Shown here one piece after another: positions 20,849 to 31,362 of a stretch of 64,000 bases of DNA (within the stretch, counting starts at the first letter, position 1; each line of letters begins with the position of its first letter). The position numbers were made by a program, and so were the translations under genes. The notes under the pieces are model-generated. The model saw only the letters and a program-made list of their open reading frames with translations, had not been told where the DNA came from and ran no database searches. The DNA is taken from assembly GCA_946902875.1 (NCBI GenBank), contig OX336340.1:6159739-6223738 (forward strand), given 5' to 3'. This DNA comes from Nematopogon swammerdamellus (lineage: Eukaryota; Arthropoda; Insecta; Lepidoptera; Adelidae).

Positions 20849-23065
20849 CTACAAATTTTCATTTTCATCACTGGAACAACCTAAAGCGTCTTCAGCGTCA
20901 GAATCATCATCATCCTCCACATCCGATTGAACACAGATAATACTGGTATCAATAAATTCAATATTTTCCTTATTTTTATCGTCTATAATTAGCAAATGTC
21001 GCACTTCACTGGATAAGGGCTGCTTTTGTTTTTGAAGTTTTGGCTTCATACTAGACAAATATGGATCCGACGATACGAGCAAGTTGTTGAGAATGTCTTG
21101 ATTAGTCGATTTGCGATCGCATTTTCGAGAGTAGTGTTCCCTGTACTTCTTGAAATCTTTATTTCTTGCTTCTGATGCCTCTTCGGAGAGTATGCCAATT
21201 GGAATTACGTTAAAATGCTTTATTATTTCAGATCCATGGAATAAAAGTTTATGAACACTTGCTGGCATATGATACCAGCTATACAATGATATATAAAGTT
21301 GAATTGTTTCTTGAGCATAGATTTCAAAGTTTTGAGTGCAAACTTTTTCTCCCGAGGAGATGGCCTTAAGGATCACCGCGAATCTATTAATTAAATCCTT
21401 ATCGAGACCGGTAATAGAGGCAGTTTGCTCGGGATTCTGGAAAAAGCGCCTTGCAGTGTTGCCATCGTTCGTGGTTCCTGAACCTTGTTTTACCACGTCG
21501 ATCAATAAACCAGTTTCTTTCCTGAAATTATCTTGAATTTGTTTTTTTTTCTCGGTCATAATTTCTTTATTATTACCTTTGGCCGACCACTGCTGAAAAT
21601 CCATGCGGTATGCAATATGGAGAAGGCATTCCATGCATCGAATCCAGGCATGCAACGTAGATAGTCCGAACCGGTACATATTTGTGTTTACTTCTTTACT
21701 TTTAATTATATTAACGTTATTCATCTCAGACGGTTTAGCTCTGCAAATATCACATGACTGATTAGAGGTACCGGAGATAATCGACGTAATTTTACCATCG
21801 ATCATCGTCATAATTAACGAATGCTCAATCAAAACGCTTTCGTAATCGCTGGTTTTGAGATCTCGTATTTCGGATTCTATGGTAGCCATTTCACTTTTCA
21901 CGTTATCGATTGTCTCCTTCATAAATTTGAAGAAGATAGGACGGCAGTAGTTCGTCGAAGATGGCGTCTCATTTTCCCAGATCACTTCGTCTCCATAAAC
22001 CAGTTTTATAGGAACCAAACTTGCCATGAAAATGCTTGAGTCGTCTCCTTCGTTCAGTTCTTGAAATCTTTGTTTATATGTACTTTGGCCAGAAGCGCCA
22101 TCGAATCCCCACTTGCTTGTTAATGTTAGCTGGCAGCCTGTGAGGTTTCGGTTCGCCACTTTCAAAATTCTTTTTGCAGTATGGTCCAAAAGCGCTTGCA
22201 GTTTAATTTTGGCCTGTGTTTCGGTAACTTCAATGTCCTGTTTTGGGGGGTAACACTCAATTTTCGCATGTTGAATTTTATAATAAGATGGATAGAGGTC
22301 GGAACCTTCTTCCTTAGCCATGTCTCTTAAAGTTATATATTGCCATCTTGATAGCTTTAAAGACACCAAAATCGCAAGTGCTTTTTCAGATGAATAAATA
22401 GTCTTGGACTCCTTTTTTTCAATGAATTCTTTGACTTTTTCGATTTCGCCTGGATTCTGAAGCAAATGGTCCAAAACTTTCCCCAGGTCCTCGTTCCCAT
22501 TTGCCTTCAAACGCATTTTGGTCGCAAATGCTAGTTCCTGCGATGTATAGTTTGTGCGAATGTCTTCGGTTCTTCTTCGCTTTTGTTTGGCTCCTAAACT
22601 TTCAAATGGTTTTCTCGGCGATGATTTATGTGAAGATGCTACAAAGATAGGAGGCGCTGTCGATGGTCCCGGAGAAATTATTTGAGAAGTGCAAACCTTT
22701 TGGTTATCCGCGAGGTCGCTACTCGCTGAAGGCAGTTGTTTCTTTACGAATTCGGGCCACTTGATGGCCGAGTCCAACCATTCTCGATTCTTCTGTAGAA
22801 AACGTTCCTCGTTGTAGCTTGACTTCACCCATCGTTTGTGTAGATTGTAACAATATTTACGACAAAATTCTTTCACTTGTGTCTCTTCGGGCAAATTTAC
22901 ACTAACTATTGAGGCAATAGCGGCAACCAATACCGCGTAATTCAGAAAACTGTCACAATTTCTCATAAACACGTAAATATCAATGTTATTAACAAAAGAC
23001 TCCATGTTTTCGTATTGAATAGTTTTAAATATGTAAAGCACGGGTATGAAGACTGACTCGTGCAA
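20849..23065 (-). CDS. Transib transposase (RAG1-core-like DDE recombinase)
   Basis: Nuclear cut-and-paste transposase, 738 codons without a stop. The RNase H-like DDE triad is visible: D322 in SKWGFDGASGQSTYKQRF, D423 in MTMIDGKITSIISGT, and E628 in GILSEEASEARNKDFKKY, the three contexts typical of Transib and comparable to RAG1 D600/D708/E962. Zinc-ligand candidates C438 and C441 (SCDIC) and H605 and H610 (SVHKLLFHG) have the same CxxC and H-x4-H spacing as RAG1. Other family blocks are GTTNDGNTARRFF (530-542) and WYHMPASVH. A basic linker (KQKRRR, 161-165) could be a nuclear signal; the C-terminus is acidic (DVEDDDDSDAED). The true start may be Met1 or Met21. It is the only gene in the element, whose ends it should bind. 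Confidence 0.93.
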   Translation of the reverse strand: MHESVFIPVLYIFKTIQYENMESFVNNIDIYVFMRNCDSFLNYAVLVAAIASIVSVNLPEETQVKEFCRKYCYNLHKRWVKSSYNEERFLQKNREWLDSAIKWPEFVKKQLPSASSDLADNQKVCTSQIISPGPSTAPPIFVASSHKSSPRKPFESLGAKQKRRRTEDIRTNYTSQELAFATKMRLKANGNEDLGKVLDHLLQNPGEIEKVKEFIEKKESKTIYSSEKALAILVSLKLSRWQYITLRDMAKEEGSDLYPSYYKIQHAKIECYPPKQDIEVTETQAKIKLQALLDHTAKRILKVANRNLTGCQLTLTSKWGFDGASGQSTYKQRFQELNEGDDSSIFMASLVPIKLVYGDEVIWENETPSSTNYCRPIFFKFMKETIDNVKSEMATIESEIRDLKTSDYESVLIEHSLIMTMIDGKITSIISGTSNQSCDICRAKPSEMNNVNIIKSKEVNTNMYRFGLSTLHAWIRCMECLLHIAYRMDFQQWSAKGNNKEIMTEKKKQIQDNFRKETGLLIDVVKQGSGTTNDGNTARRFFQNPEQTASITGLDKDLINRFAVILKAISSGEKVCTQNFEIYAQETIQLYISLYSWYHMPASVHKLLFHGSEIIKHFNVIPIGILSEEASEARNKDFKKYREHYSRKCDRKSTNQDILNNLLVSSDPYLSSMKPKLQKQKQPLSSEVRHLLIIDDKNKENIEFIDTSIICVQSDVEDDDDSDAEDALGCSSDENENL

Positions 23066-23616
23066 ACGACTGGAGCAGACTGAGTGCCAGATTGATTGTG
23101 TTGTTCACTAATGAATACTGCTAATTAGTTCGCACAGTTTGCAGTATTCCTGGTATATCGTTAATCCTTGTTAAGTAGATAACAATTAGCAATGCAGTGT
23201 AATTGTTTCTTCGAGAGCTTTCATGGAAATACGTGACAATTCACATAAATATCCCTAATCCGCTAATCCTCGCGAAGTTGAAAATATTCCTAATATAATG
23301 GTAAGCATTTATAAGAGATATTATAAGTAAGTATAGCAGCCGATAATAGCGGCTCCGTAGATTATTATCAAAATAGACCAATGAAACTAAAAGTACAAAG
23401 TTAATTAGATGGGCGTCGTTTGTCACCTTCTGGGTGCCTCAGCGCCATCGCGCTTTCAATAAAAAAAAAATTAAACATTTTCATCAAGTTCAAATATATA
23501 GGTGATATGGAGAAATATATTTACCATTAAAATACAAATATATACATCCAATGCAAATAAACAATATTTGTTATTTGAATATAGCTGAAAGTTACGAATA
23601 TAGTGAATTCCTCGTA

Positions 23617-23897
23617 ATTCGAGCGGATTCCTCGTAAAACTGTAGGTCCCTTCCCTCCTAATCTTACTTGGTGGTAGGGTTTAACCCGCCCGGGTTGGTA
23701 CCACCGCACTGAATGAAACGTCGGTCGAAACGGCTATGTAAATAGTTTGTGTTCTCCGACCAGTTCAGTGTAGCCGGCACGATCAAAGGGGGAAGCACTG
23801 ACATGGCACCTAGTTCACCCGGTGCTATGGGCTGACATCACGGACGTTGTAGGTGATGTAGCCAACCGTGTCAGTTTCAATAAAAAAAAAAAAAAGA
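23617..23897 (+). mobile_element. SINE copy nested in the Transib right arm
   Basis: 5'-truncated in the head (GCGGATTCCTCGTAAAACTG), complete body (TAGGGTTTAACCCGCCCGGG, CCACCGCACTGAATGAAACG, CAGTTCAGTGTAGCCGGCAC, GGCTGACATCACGGACG) and a CAGTTTCAATAAAAA tail. It inserted after the transposon. Confidence 0.8.
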
Positions 23898-24231
23898 ATA
23901 AAGGTGAGCTTTGCAGGAATAAATGTTATTATAATATTAAAATGGCATTATACGGAAAAGTCGGACGTCGTCGGATACGGTTTTTACACAGTAATAATCT
24001 TTTTACCTTGGGGAATCATTATTTAGTAACCACGGGTCTAGCTATTTTAAGCATTTCGAGAAAAAAAATAAAGTTACCCAATTTCCATAGTACAAATTAA
24101 TAAAAAGTGGTATATCTCGAAAAATAAGGCTTAAATGAGAAAATATGAATCTATGAATGTTATTTCTAATGATGGGTAGATTAATTTAGCGTACTTAAAT
24201 TTCAGAAATAAAAATAAAAAAATTTAATTAT

Positions 24232-24267
24232 CCTATGTCCCATTTTTTACGGTATCGCCCCACTGTG
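24232..24267 (-). repeat. Transib right terminal inverted repeat
   Basis: On the minus strand CACAGTGGGGCGATACC, then GTAAAAAAT and GGGACATAGG. The heptamer is identical to the left end; the A-rich nonamer-like part differs at three positions. Confidence 0.92.
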
Positions 24268-24272
24268 CGCCG
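24268..24272. repeat. Target-site duplication, right copy (CGCCG)
   Basis: Exact copy of 19599-19603, immediately outside the right CACAGTG end. Confidence 0.9.
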
Positions 24273-24449
24273 CCACCGTCTCGTCGCCGCCGCTCCGCGG
24301 GGCGCACGCGCAGCGCGCTCGGCCTTCGGCCTCGAGATAGCGCCGATACTGTCAAACATCGTTCTAGATCGATGCTCCGCGCCGGCACATGATTAATGCG
24401 ATGTTTCATCGCCGATCATTGATTACGACGACGCGACGGTGTCTCGGTG

Positions 24450-24480
24450 TATAAGTAGCAAGGTTGAGTCACTCTCACTC
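24450..24480 (+). promoter_or_regulatory. vg: Candidate vg core promoter
   Basis: TATAAGTAG at 24450-24458 is followed 25-27 bp later by the initiator-like TCACTC (24475-24480). It lies in GC-rich unique DNA about 180 bp past the Transib end and about 1.06 kb before the vg start codon. This is inferred from motifs only; another TSS is possible. Confidence 0.35.
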
Positions 24481-24644
24481 CTATTACCCAAAATTCATGA
24501 AAGGTACCTAGCGAGGTACCTAGGTACCAATATAAACTCCTCCACACTGTACAGTTAGGTTAACTACTTTATTATACCTAAATCTAACCCAGCCTAACCC
24601 TTCCTTTTCACTTTCTACTTTGTTTTATTTTAGTAAGTACCTCG

Positions 24645-25095
24645 GTAAGTACCTACGAATACACATAGGTAAGACGAAATCGCGCTTAGTCAGCAGGCCA
24701 CTCCGCACTTTTAGTACGAAGCTACCAGTACATCAGCGGGCCCGCCTTGGCGGGCCAATTCAGTGAAACGTGCTGCGTCAGATGGAATAGAGTTACGCGA
24801 TAGAAGTGCGTGCTGTAGGTGCATATAATTTTAGGCAAGCAGCGCTGTGCGAGCTGAATTGCACTTTATTGCGTCGTGGCAAAAGTAGCTATTTATTTAT
24901 GTGTCTCTATAGAGTGATCCTTCTGTACGTTAGTACAATTAATGTATTCTGTGACTTGATTGTGATTTTATGATAAGAGTAGGTTGGTATATCCGACCGT
25001 TTAATATTTTTCAGTGATAATAATATATTTTGCTGTATTCTCACAAAATAGTCATTTAATTCAACTAAAAATTAACAATAAACATTTTGTTACAG
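24645..25095 (+). other. vg: Possible vg 5' UTR intron
   Basis: CATTTTGTTACAG ending at 25095 is a good acceptor, and consensus donors occur at 24645 (CTCG then GTAAGT) and 24669 (ATAG then GTAAGA). If used, a short noncoding first exon would join to 25096. Not provable without transcript data. Confidence 0.3.
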
Positions 25096-25359
25096 GTGCT
25101 CGAGTTTTACGACACCTACAGACTGAAACTATAATAAAACCTTAATAAGTGAACTCCTCACCAACAATAGTGTGACAGTGCAGTGTGCTTCGTTCGTTAA
25201 ATAAATAAAAACGAAACTTAAAACTATTACAATGTGTTTAAACATGTGTCTTTATAGAATATAATAATAATAATAACTGTCTTAAAGATGACCAACCAAA
25301 TTCACATTTAGCGTGATGATCGAGAAATTTAATAGCAGAGTGTGCTCCGAAACCCTGCC

Positions 25360-25413
25360 ATGGTGTACATGAAGGCGGACGCGATGCACGTGCAAGTGAC
25401 TGTTGTCGCCTAA
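25360..25413 (+). other. Upstream ORF in the vg leader
   Basis: ATG in the strong context TGCCATGG begins a 17-codon frame (MVYMKADAMHVQVTVVA) that stops at 25411-25413, about 100 bp before the vg start. Several weaker upstream ATGs are also present. Such uORFs often reduce translation of the main frame. Confidence 0.35.
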
Positions 25414-25513
25414 GACAGGGGTGTGCGGAGCAGGCGTCAAAGTGGATTACAGTGCGGGCCGGGGCAAGCATCTGGAGTGCGCGAGGGTGTCGGGCGGGTA
25501 CCACCTCGGCGAT

Positions 25514-25636
25514 ATGACGATGAGCTGCCCGGATGTCATGTACGGTTACTATCCGTACCTGTACGGACGCGCGGCCGGCCCGGCGGCGCGCGCCGGTACG
25601 TTCGCATCGCCCTTTACCGCCCATCAGTATGACCGG
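25514..25636 (+). CDS. vg: vestigial coding exon 1
   Basis: Start exon of Vestigial, the transcription cofactor that binds Scalloped (TEAD) and specifies wing identity in insects. It encodes 41 residues starting MTMSCPDVMYGYYPYLYGR and ending AHQYDR. The SCP(D/E)VMYG-YYPYLYGR block is the conserved Vestigial N-terminus. An in-frame TGA at 25397 with no earlier in-frame ATG fixes the start at 25514; the second methionine (25520) is an alternative. The exon ends on a whole codon before GTGAGT (25637). The next residues expected after Arg are Phe-Asn, which is how the exon at 57523 begins. Plausible 5' UTR reaches back to 25096. Confidence 0.93.
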
Positions 25637-25784
25637 GTGAGTTCTTATATAAATTTATATTTATAAAACATAAAGCCTCACCTGATTGACTCCATAACTT
25701 GTTGGATTTCGATGTACTGCTTCTAACCGTGCCGCCTATGATGTAAAGCCCACTTTAGGTAGAGTTAGCAGGGTCAGACTATAA

Positions 25785-25824
25785 CATTGAGTTATATGTG
25801 TGTTAACACACATATAACTCAATG
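25785..25824. repeat. Perfect 40-bp palindrome, no loop
   Basis: The 20-bp arms are exact complements around TGTT/AACA (core GTGTGTTAACACAC). The hexamer GACTAT occurs on both sides just outside. Located about 150 bp into vg intron 1. Confidence 0.95.
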
Positions 25825-27612
25825 GACTATAATATCCCGCCAACTCTACTAAATTAAAGCAACAATCACCAGAGTAGAGTACCTACGAGAATTTGATAGA
25901 GTAAAGGAAATAAAATCAAAATAAAATATGTTTATAAGCACTTAAAAATTTGTTGCAAATGACACGGCTTAAAACGTCATATAGACAATCTCCTCCAGCC
26001 AACCAAGATCGACGAAAGTAGGTACCTCTGTCTTCCTTTAAATCGTATTTAGTGTAGGTTAAACATTATTAAAGACGTGTAAGTAGGTACCTAACCACCT
26101 ATTGTTTGTTGAGTTAACTAGGTAGGTATAATTGAAACTAATAATAATGTAATTCGAACAGAACGTTGATAAAGCCTACTTGATTTTACACCTAGTTAAC
26201 CTAAAAAATTACGTAGGTGCAGCACAAATTTAAATTGGATCAACTAAACTAAATTCTACGTTTTAAATTTAATTATTACAACTAGGTAGGTAGGTACCTA
26301 CTGCTGTAAAAAATTATGAATTTGGCAACTATGAACATTTAGTTGAAATTCAACTCCTTCGAGTTCTTTCACAGTTACCTATATCTCTAACAAAAATGCT
26401 TAGTAGGTAGTTAGTACTACGGTTCCGAAGTAGGTACTGCCACAGAATACATAATAGGTACTACTGCACTAACTGGTTGGTAGTAGTAGTTACGACGACG
26501 GTAACCTAGGCCTAAGACTATAATATAAGCCTAATAAAATAAGTTTCATTCGTTCACCCAGAAAGGATACATATAGCTATCAAAGTAGGTCTCATGTAGA
26601 TACTTGATTGGGCATAGGTAAATACATTAAAGTTTCAGATTCAGGTTCAGATAGGTATTTAGGTATTAAAATAGATAGTCCTAAAATAGATTAGTAGATA
26701 TGATCTATTACGTTAGGTACCTACTTAGGTAGGTACGTACAACATATTATACGTAAAAATAGCAGTAAGTAAGTAAATAAGTACAATATATATAGGTACT
26801 AGCATAAGTAAGAAACTCTCACGAAGGCTTATAAGTAATGAAGATAACTTGGCAAAGTAAATTTTCACGGGAACGGAAGAGAGGGAAAAGTGAAGCGTTC
26901 ACGAGAGCCCACTTGTGCTAAGTCATCGAGAACGCTCGCCTGAAAATTAAGAAGACAGAATTGTAATGTTTTGTTTTGGAAACGGTTAAGGCTGCATGCA
27001 AGGTGAAATTCCGCTCTTTTTGAGGCATCTTTCAAAATTACTTACTATCAATATTACTCACCTGAAATATTCCGTTTAAATAGGTATATTATGTAAAACT
27101 TCATCTATACAGGGCAGGTCGAAAGCTTTTTAATTTATTTCAATTCGTAGTTTTGCAATAAAAAAATAAAAACCTAATTTTCGCTCCAACGGGAAATAAC
27201 CTTGTCGCTATCTTGCTTGCACCCGTAGAATTTGCGCAGTGCTTGCTTACGGGAGGTTAAAAGTGGTACTTACATCTAAATCCGTTCCTTCCACACTGCA
27301 CCAACTTTATTTATTTATTTATTTTCTTCATCATCTGTAGGTACACAAGATACTCTTAGGTTCGTCAGTCATTTAAGTTTTAAGCAAAAAATAGGTCATC
27401 GTCAAAAATCCAAACACAACATAAAATTAAAATTAAAATAACGCACCTTTATCTAACAAAATATCAAGAAAAATAATAAAAATTAAATAAAAATTAAAAA
27501 TTAACCTGTATTATCTCAATATGAAGTGAAAACCTAAACAAAAAACATTTGTTTCATACCTGGATAGACGAGTAGGTAGGTATGTATGTAGTAAGTATTT
27601 GTATATTATATT
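25825..27612. other. vg intron 1, TAGGTA-rich, no gene seen
   Basis: Very dense in GTAGGTAC/TAGGTACCTA runs, mainly 26080-26790. No protein, and no repeat family shared with the rest of the window. Confidence 0.45.
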
Positions 27613-27613
27613 C

Positions 27614-27835
27614 TACTAGCTGTGCCCGCGGCTCCGCCCGCTCTCATATTCCACTTCACTGCTAACCTCATAAGCCATTTAGCGTGATAGTAAGTAGCCT
27701 ATTGTTGATGGGAAGAATCAAGCTATCCGTAGATTTTTTTTTATTAAAATCGGTTCAGCGGTTCTCGATTTATAAGCGGACAGACTGACACTCAGACAGA
27801 AAGCAGACGTTGGATTTTATTATAGGTAAGGATAT
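27614..27835 (+). repeat. Interspersed repeat, family E
   Basis: Begins ACTAGCTGTGCCCGCGGC, has AAAATCGGTTCAGCGGTTCT in the middle and ends with CAGACTGACACTCAGACAGA and TTGGATTTTATTATAGGTA. This is a typical lepidopteran repeat; a reverse copy is at 36180-36540, and the ends of the 4703-6208 structure are related. Confidence 0.7.
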
Positions 27836-29180
27836 ACCTATTTAGTAATTTATATGTATTAACACAAGTAGGACTTTTATGTAACTAGCATGAAGGTACC
27901 TACATGTATTATTTATATTAATAAGTATTGTCTAAGTATAAGTATTGTAATAAGTATTGGGTACCGCAGGGGAGTTGGCAGAACTGGAGGAGATTTACCT
28001 CCTGTCATAGCAGCGCTCCCACCACCGCACCCCCGACGGAGGACGGAGGAGGGTTGAGCCTCCTTTTTCTTCATTTATTTAATTGTTATAGTTATATTTA
28101 ATGTAAGGTTTATTTTATTAGAATTATTTTTATAGTTTAGATTTAATAACAGTGTTGCCATAATATTTTTTATGATCTCAATATGTCTAATCTAACTAGA
28201 TTCTGAAGAAAAATATTGAGAAAAGTTGTTAGAGTTAATGTACGCAACTTATTATTATTTTATCTTTAATTCTCACGCTCAACTCTTTTGCTATTATAGG
28301 TACTAGGTACCTAGGTACTTACATTCCACTATATTAATCAAATCTCAGACATCCAAAGGTTGACTGTAAGAACACTCTGTAAGGGATAAGTCCGCTTCTG
28401 CACCTTAAGTAAATTTTCTAACTTACTTTTTACTGTTGAATGTTTCTTGGAACAATAAAGAATTTTCTATCTATCTAAATAAATAAAAATACAACAGATA
28501 AAGCATTTTAAAACCTTGAATAGTCACCAAACTAAATAATAGAAGCGGCAAAGCGCTTTGAAACTTGTTACCTGTCGCCGCCTGTCGCTAAACAAATGTG
28601 CGTTCCTTTACTTACACGCAATTGTCATCATGCAATACTTTCAAACAAGATCTTGCTTTCAAACGATCACATTAAAAGCCATCTCATGCCATGAATGCGC
28701 TAACATAAGGCGGCGGCTAAGACTTTGCGGACATAAGGCGAAAAGCTGAGCCATACTTGGAGGAAATAGGAGCCATACAACTTAGCACAGAGCTTCGGCA
28801 AATATGTTTACGAAAAGAGTAATTTAATTACCCACAGGTTAAGGACTAAGACAGGATTACCACCGTTAAGGATACATTAGCTGACAATGTTTTTTTCCTC
28901 GTTTTTTTCTCAGAGTTTGACTAGTGTTTTGCACTAACAAAATTGCGACAACAAGCATCGGTCATTGTGAAATCTGCTTATAAGCTCCTTTGGTCGATGG
29001 CCTGTTCTTTCGGAAGAAATGTGTGAGAATGGCTCATCTAGTAGGTATGTAGATACTATAGATCAGTGTGAATATGCATCAAATTAGGCGGGAAGTCATT
29101 AAGTACCCACCACCAGTGTGAATTTTGTATGCGTTTTACGATCAACATTTTGGTTACCTATCGCGTACGCCAATCCCAAA
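27836..29180. other. vg intron 1, no gene seen
   Basis: AT-rich with a GC-rich island at about 27960-28060 containing GAGGACGGAGGAGGG, origin unknown. No coding sequence recognised. Confidence 0.35.
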
Positions 29181-29609
29181 ATTGAACGTCAAGGGATTGG
29201 GCTAGTTATGACTACCCAGGGAAAAATAAGAAAAAAAAAATCGGAAAATGTTTTATTGATATAACTCTAATAATAAAATCTAGCCATGTAGTGAAGGTAA
29301 ATTTGTTTTTATACCATGAAGTGTCAAAGTAAACTAAAAATAAATATCTCTCAAAATTTTAAGAAATAAATTGAACCGAATATTTTGTTTGTGGTAAAAC
29401 TACAGTCATTTTAGTTTTATTTGGGATAGTGACCACTCTAGCAAAGTTATTTAGGCTACCAATACAAAAAATTAAACAGTCATATTGCAAATTTGTAGCC
29501 CATTTTCAACGTTTTTCAATAAAATACTTAAGTATATCATACATTTTTTTTCTTATTTTTCGCTGGGTATTGAACTGATCCACTCCCTGGTTTCCGCTTG
29601 ACGTTGAAT
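29181..29609. mobile_element. Probable MITE
   Basis: ATTGAACGTCAAGGG at 29181 pairs with CGCTTGACGTTGAAT ending 29609, and TACCCAGGGAAAAATAAGAA (29213) pairs with TTCTTATTTTTCGCTGGGTA (29551). The middle is AT-rich with no coding capacity. The ends have several mismatches, so the boundary is approximate. Confidence 0.5.
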
Positions 29610-30099
29610 GTCGGTCGGGGCTCGGGGCACCCTGATATAAAATACTTTATTTAACTTAAAAAAACTTAAAAATTTATAACTCAAAAAAATAAATAACACA
29701 GTAGGTGGGCCGTCAAGATTACAATGGAAAGGACTAACAGGAATGGTGTACGAAAAAAAAAATTAAAATATGTAGATGTAATACAGGCCCACCTACGCAT
29801 AAGCACATTAATGGTGAAATTGTCTTGGAGGCCAAACCTATAACAATATCTGCAGTTCAATTCGCATGTCATTCAATCTATCAATCAATGTATTTATTTA
29901 TAGTAATGTTCCATACTACAAGTCATTACAATTATAAAATATTTCAATTTAAGCATTCGCCGGTTGCGTTTCGGCGGGTTTGACGACAGCATGCCTTATG
30001 AAATCATGTGAGTTAGTAAATAAAATAAAAGAAAGGGATAAGTATCTTCTATTAATAGCAAATAGGTACCTACACTACACTAATAGGTCAGGATCGTGG

Positions 30100-30180
30100 C
30101 ACGTGGATATCCGTTGTCTCTGCCTACCCCAACGGGAAACAGGCGTGACGCTATGTATGTATGTATGTATAGGTACCTAC
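30100..30180 (+). repeat. Interspersed repeat, family G
   Basis: CCGTTGTCTCTGCCTACCCC, AACGGGAAACAGGCGTGACG and a TATG repeat tail. A related copy is at 56430-56565 (CCCGTTGTCTCTGCTTACC). Confidence 0.55.
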
Positions 30181-30974
30181 CTACCTATAACGCCACATGT
30201 GGATTTTTGAAGAAGTAGCCAGTGATAACTAGACCAATCTAATGGCTAAAAACTACTGCACAATATAGAAAAATTCTTTCTGTATCGATCACACGTTTTT
30301 GGTTGTAAAATTTTATCATTTTCCATACCAAACTATACGGTAAACCAAATGTCGATTTTTCTTCCGCGTGAACTTTAAAGACTTGATCTCAGAAATCAGA
30401 AACTAAAGATAATTTTATTGGAATTTTTATAGCTAAATGACGCCATTTGTTATATCTATCGATCACACGCTTTTCAAAGTTCTAATGCGAAGGATCGCAA
30501 TTTATGAAAAAAAACCCTTATGAAAAAGATGCTGCAATATGTGCATACGATCGATGCGCTACGCCCCGTTGGCCTTAACCCTTTAAATACATTGAAATAT
30601 TGGCATGAGCCAGGTTAGATTTTGCATACCTATATCGAGTGAATATTATAACCAACCCACTTATATATTCCTCAGTAGCTGAAGTTTCAGAAAGGCTGTC
30701 GTGTCGTGCGACAGGCAGTCAGCCGCGGTGGGCGGGCGGGGCACTATTATCGATTGGGCGGTTGGGCGGCCCGCCCCGCTCCTATAGCGTCCTATACGAT
30801 CGTGTATTCAACCGAACACAACCTGAAATACCTTTTTTTTCACCTTTAGGTATATTTATAAGTTGAAAATTCCAAATTATTCAACGAAATACTTACATAA
30901 AATTTCAATAACGCAACATTAAAAAAATTACTGCAAGATAAGTACCTACTTATAATAAAAATCGGCTAAGTTCT

Positions 30975-31362
30975 TTTTTATGGAAACTGACACGGTTGGC
31001 TACATTACCTACAACAACATCCGTTATGTCAGCCTATAACACCGTGAACTAAGTGCCATGTCAGTGTTTCCCTACATTTCCTACACTACACTGAACTGGG
31101 CGGAAAACACGAACGATTTTTTTCATAGCCGTTTCGACCGACGTTTCATTCAGTGCGGTGGTACCAACCCGGGCGGGATAAACCCTACCACGTAGTAAGG
31201 TAAGAAGGGAAGGGACCTACAGATTTACGTGGAATCCGAACCACGGTCAGCCTCTAACGGTCGAGCGGACACCCATCCAAGTAGGTACCTAATGACCGCG
31301 CTCAGTTGCATAACAACAGTCGACCGACCGCACTACTGAGCTACCGAGGCTGACTCGAGTGC
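30975..31362 (-). mobile_element. Longest SINE copy with 5S/tRNA-like head
   Basis: Minus-strand order: A-box-like GGTAGCTCAGTAGTGCGG, 5S-rRNA-like CTTGGATGGGTGTCCG, B-box-like CGTGGTTCGGATTCCACG, body GTAGGTCCCTTCCC, TGGTAGGGTTTATCCCGCCC, CACCGCACTGAATGAAACGT, CCCAGTTCAGTGTAG, CTGACATAACGGATGTTG, ending GTCAGTTTCCATAAAA. At about 388 bp it appears nearly full length and serves as the reference for the other copies. Confidence 0.8.

Larger units (their letters stand above)
19604..24267 (-). mobile_element. Complete Transib DNA transposon
   Basis: A 4,664-bp element with matching terminal repeats (19604-19639 and 24232-24267), a perfect 5-bp CGCCG duplication and one uninterrupted transposase gene on the minus strand. 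Behind the tips, a second inverted block of about 90 bp pairs left (20060-20140) with right (24009-24090): GAAATGCTTAAAATA, TAGACC-GTGGTTACT and AATAATGATTC. A SINE has inserted in its right arm (23617-23897). Transib is the superfamily from which the RAG1 recombinase is thought to derive. The intact ORF and clean ends suggest fairly recent activity, though the SINE shows it is not brand new. Confidence 0.93.

Noticed and set aside
25238..25624. 128-codon minus-strand ORF overlapping vg exon 1
   Set aside because: Antisense shadow of GC-rich vg coding sequence; no recognisable domain.
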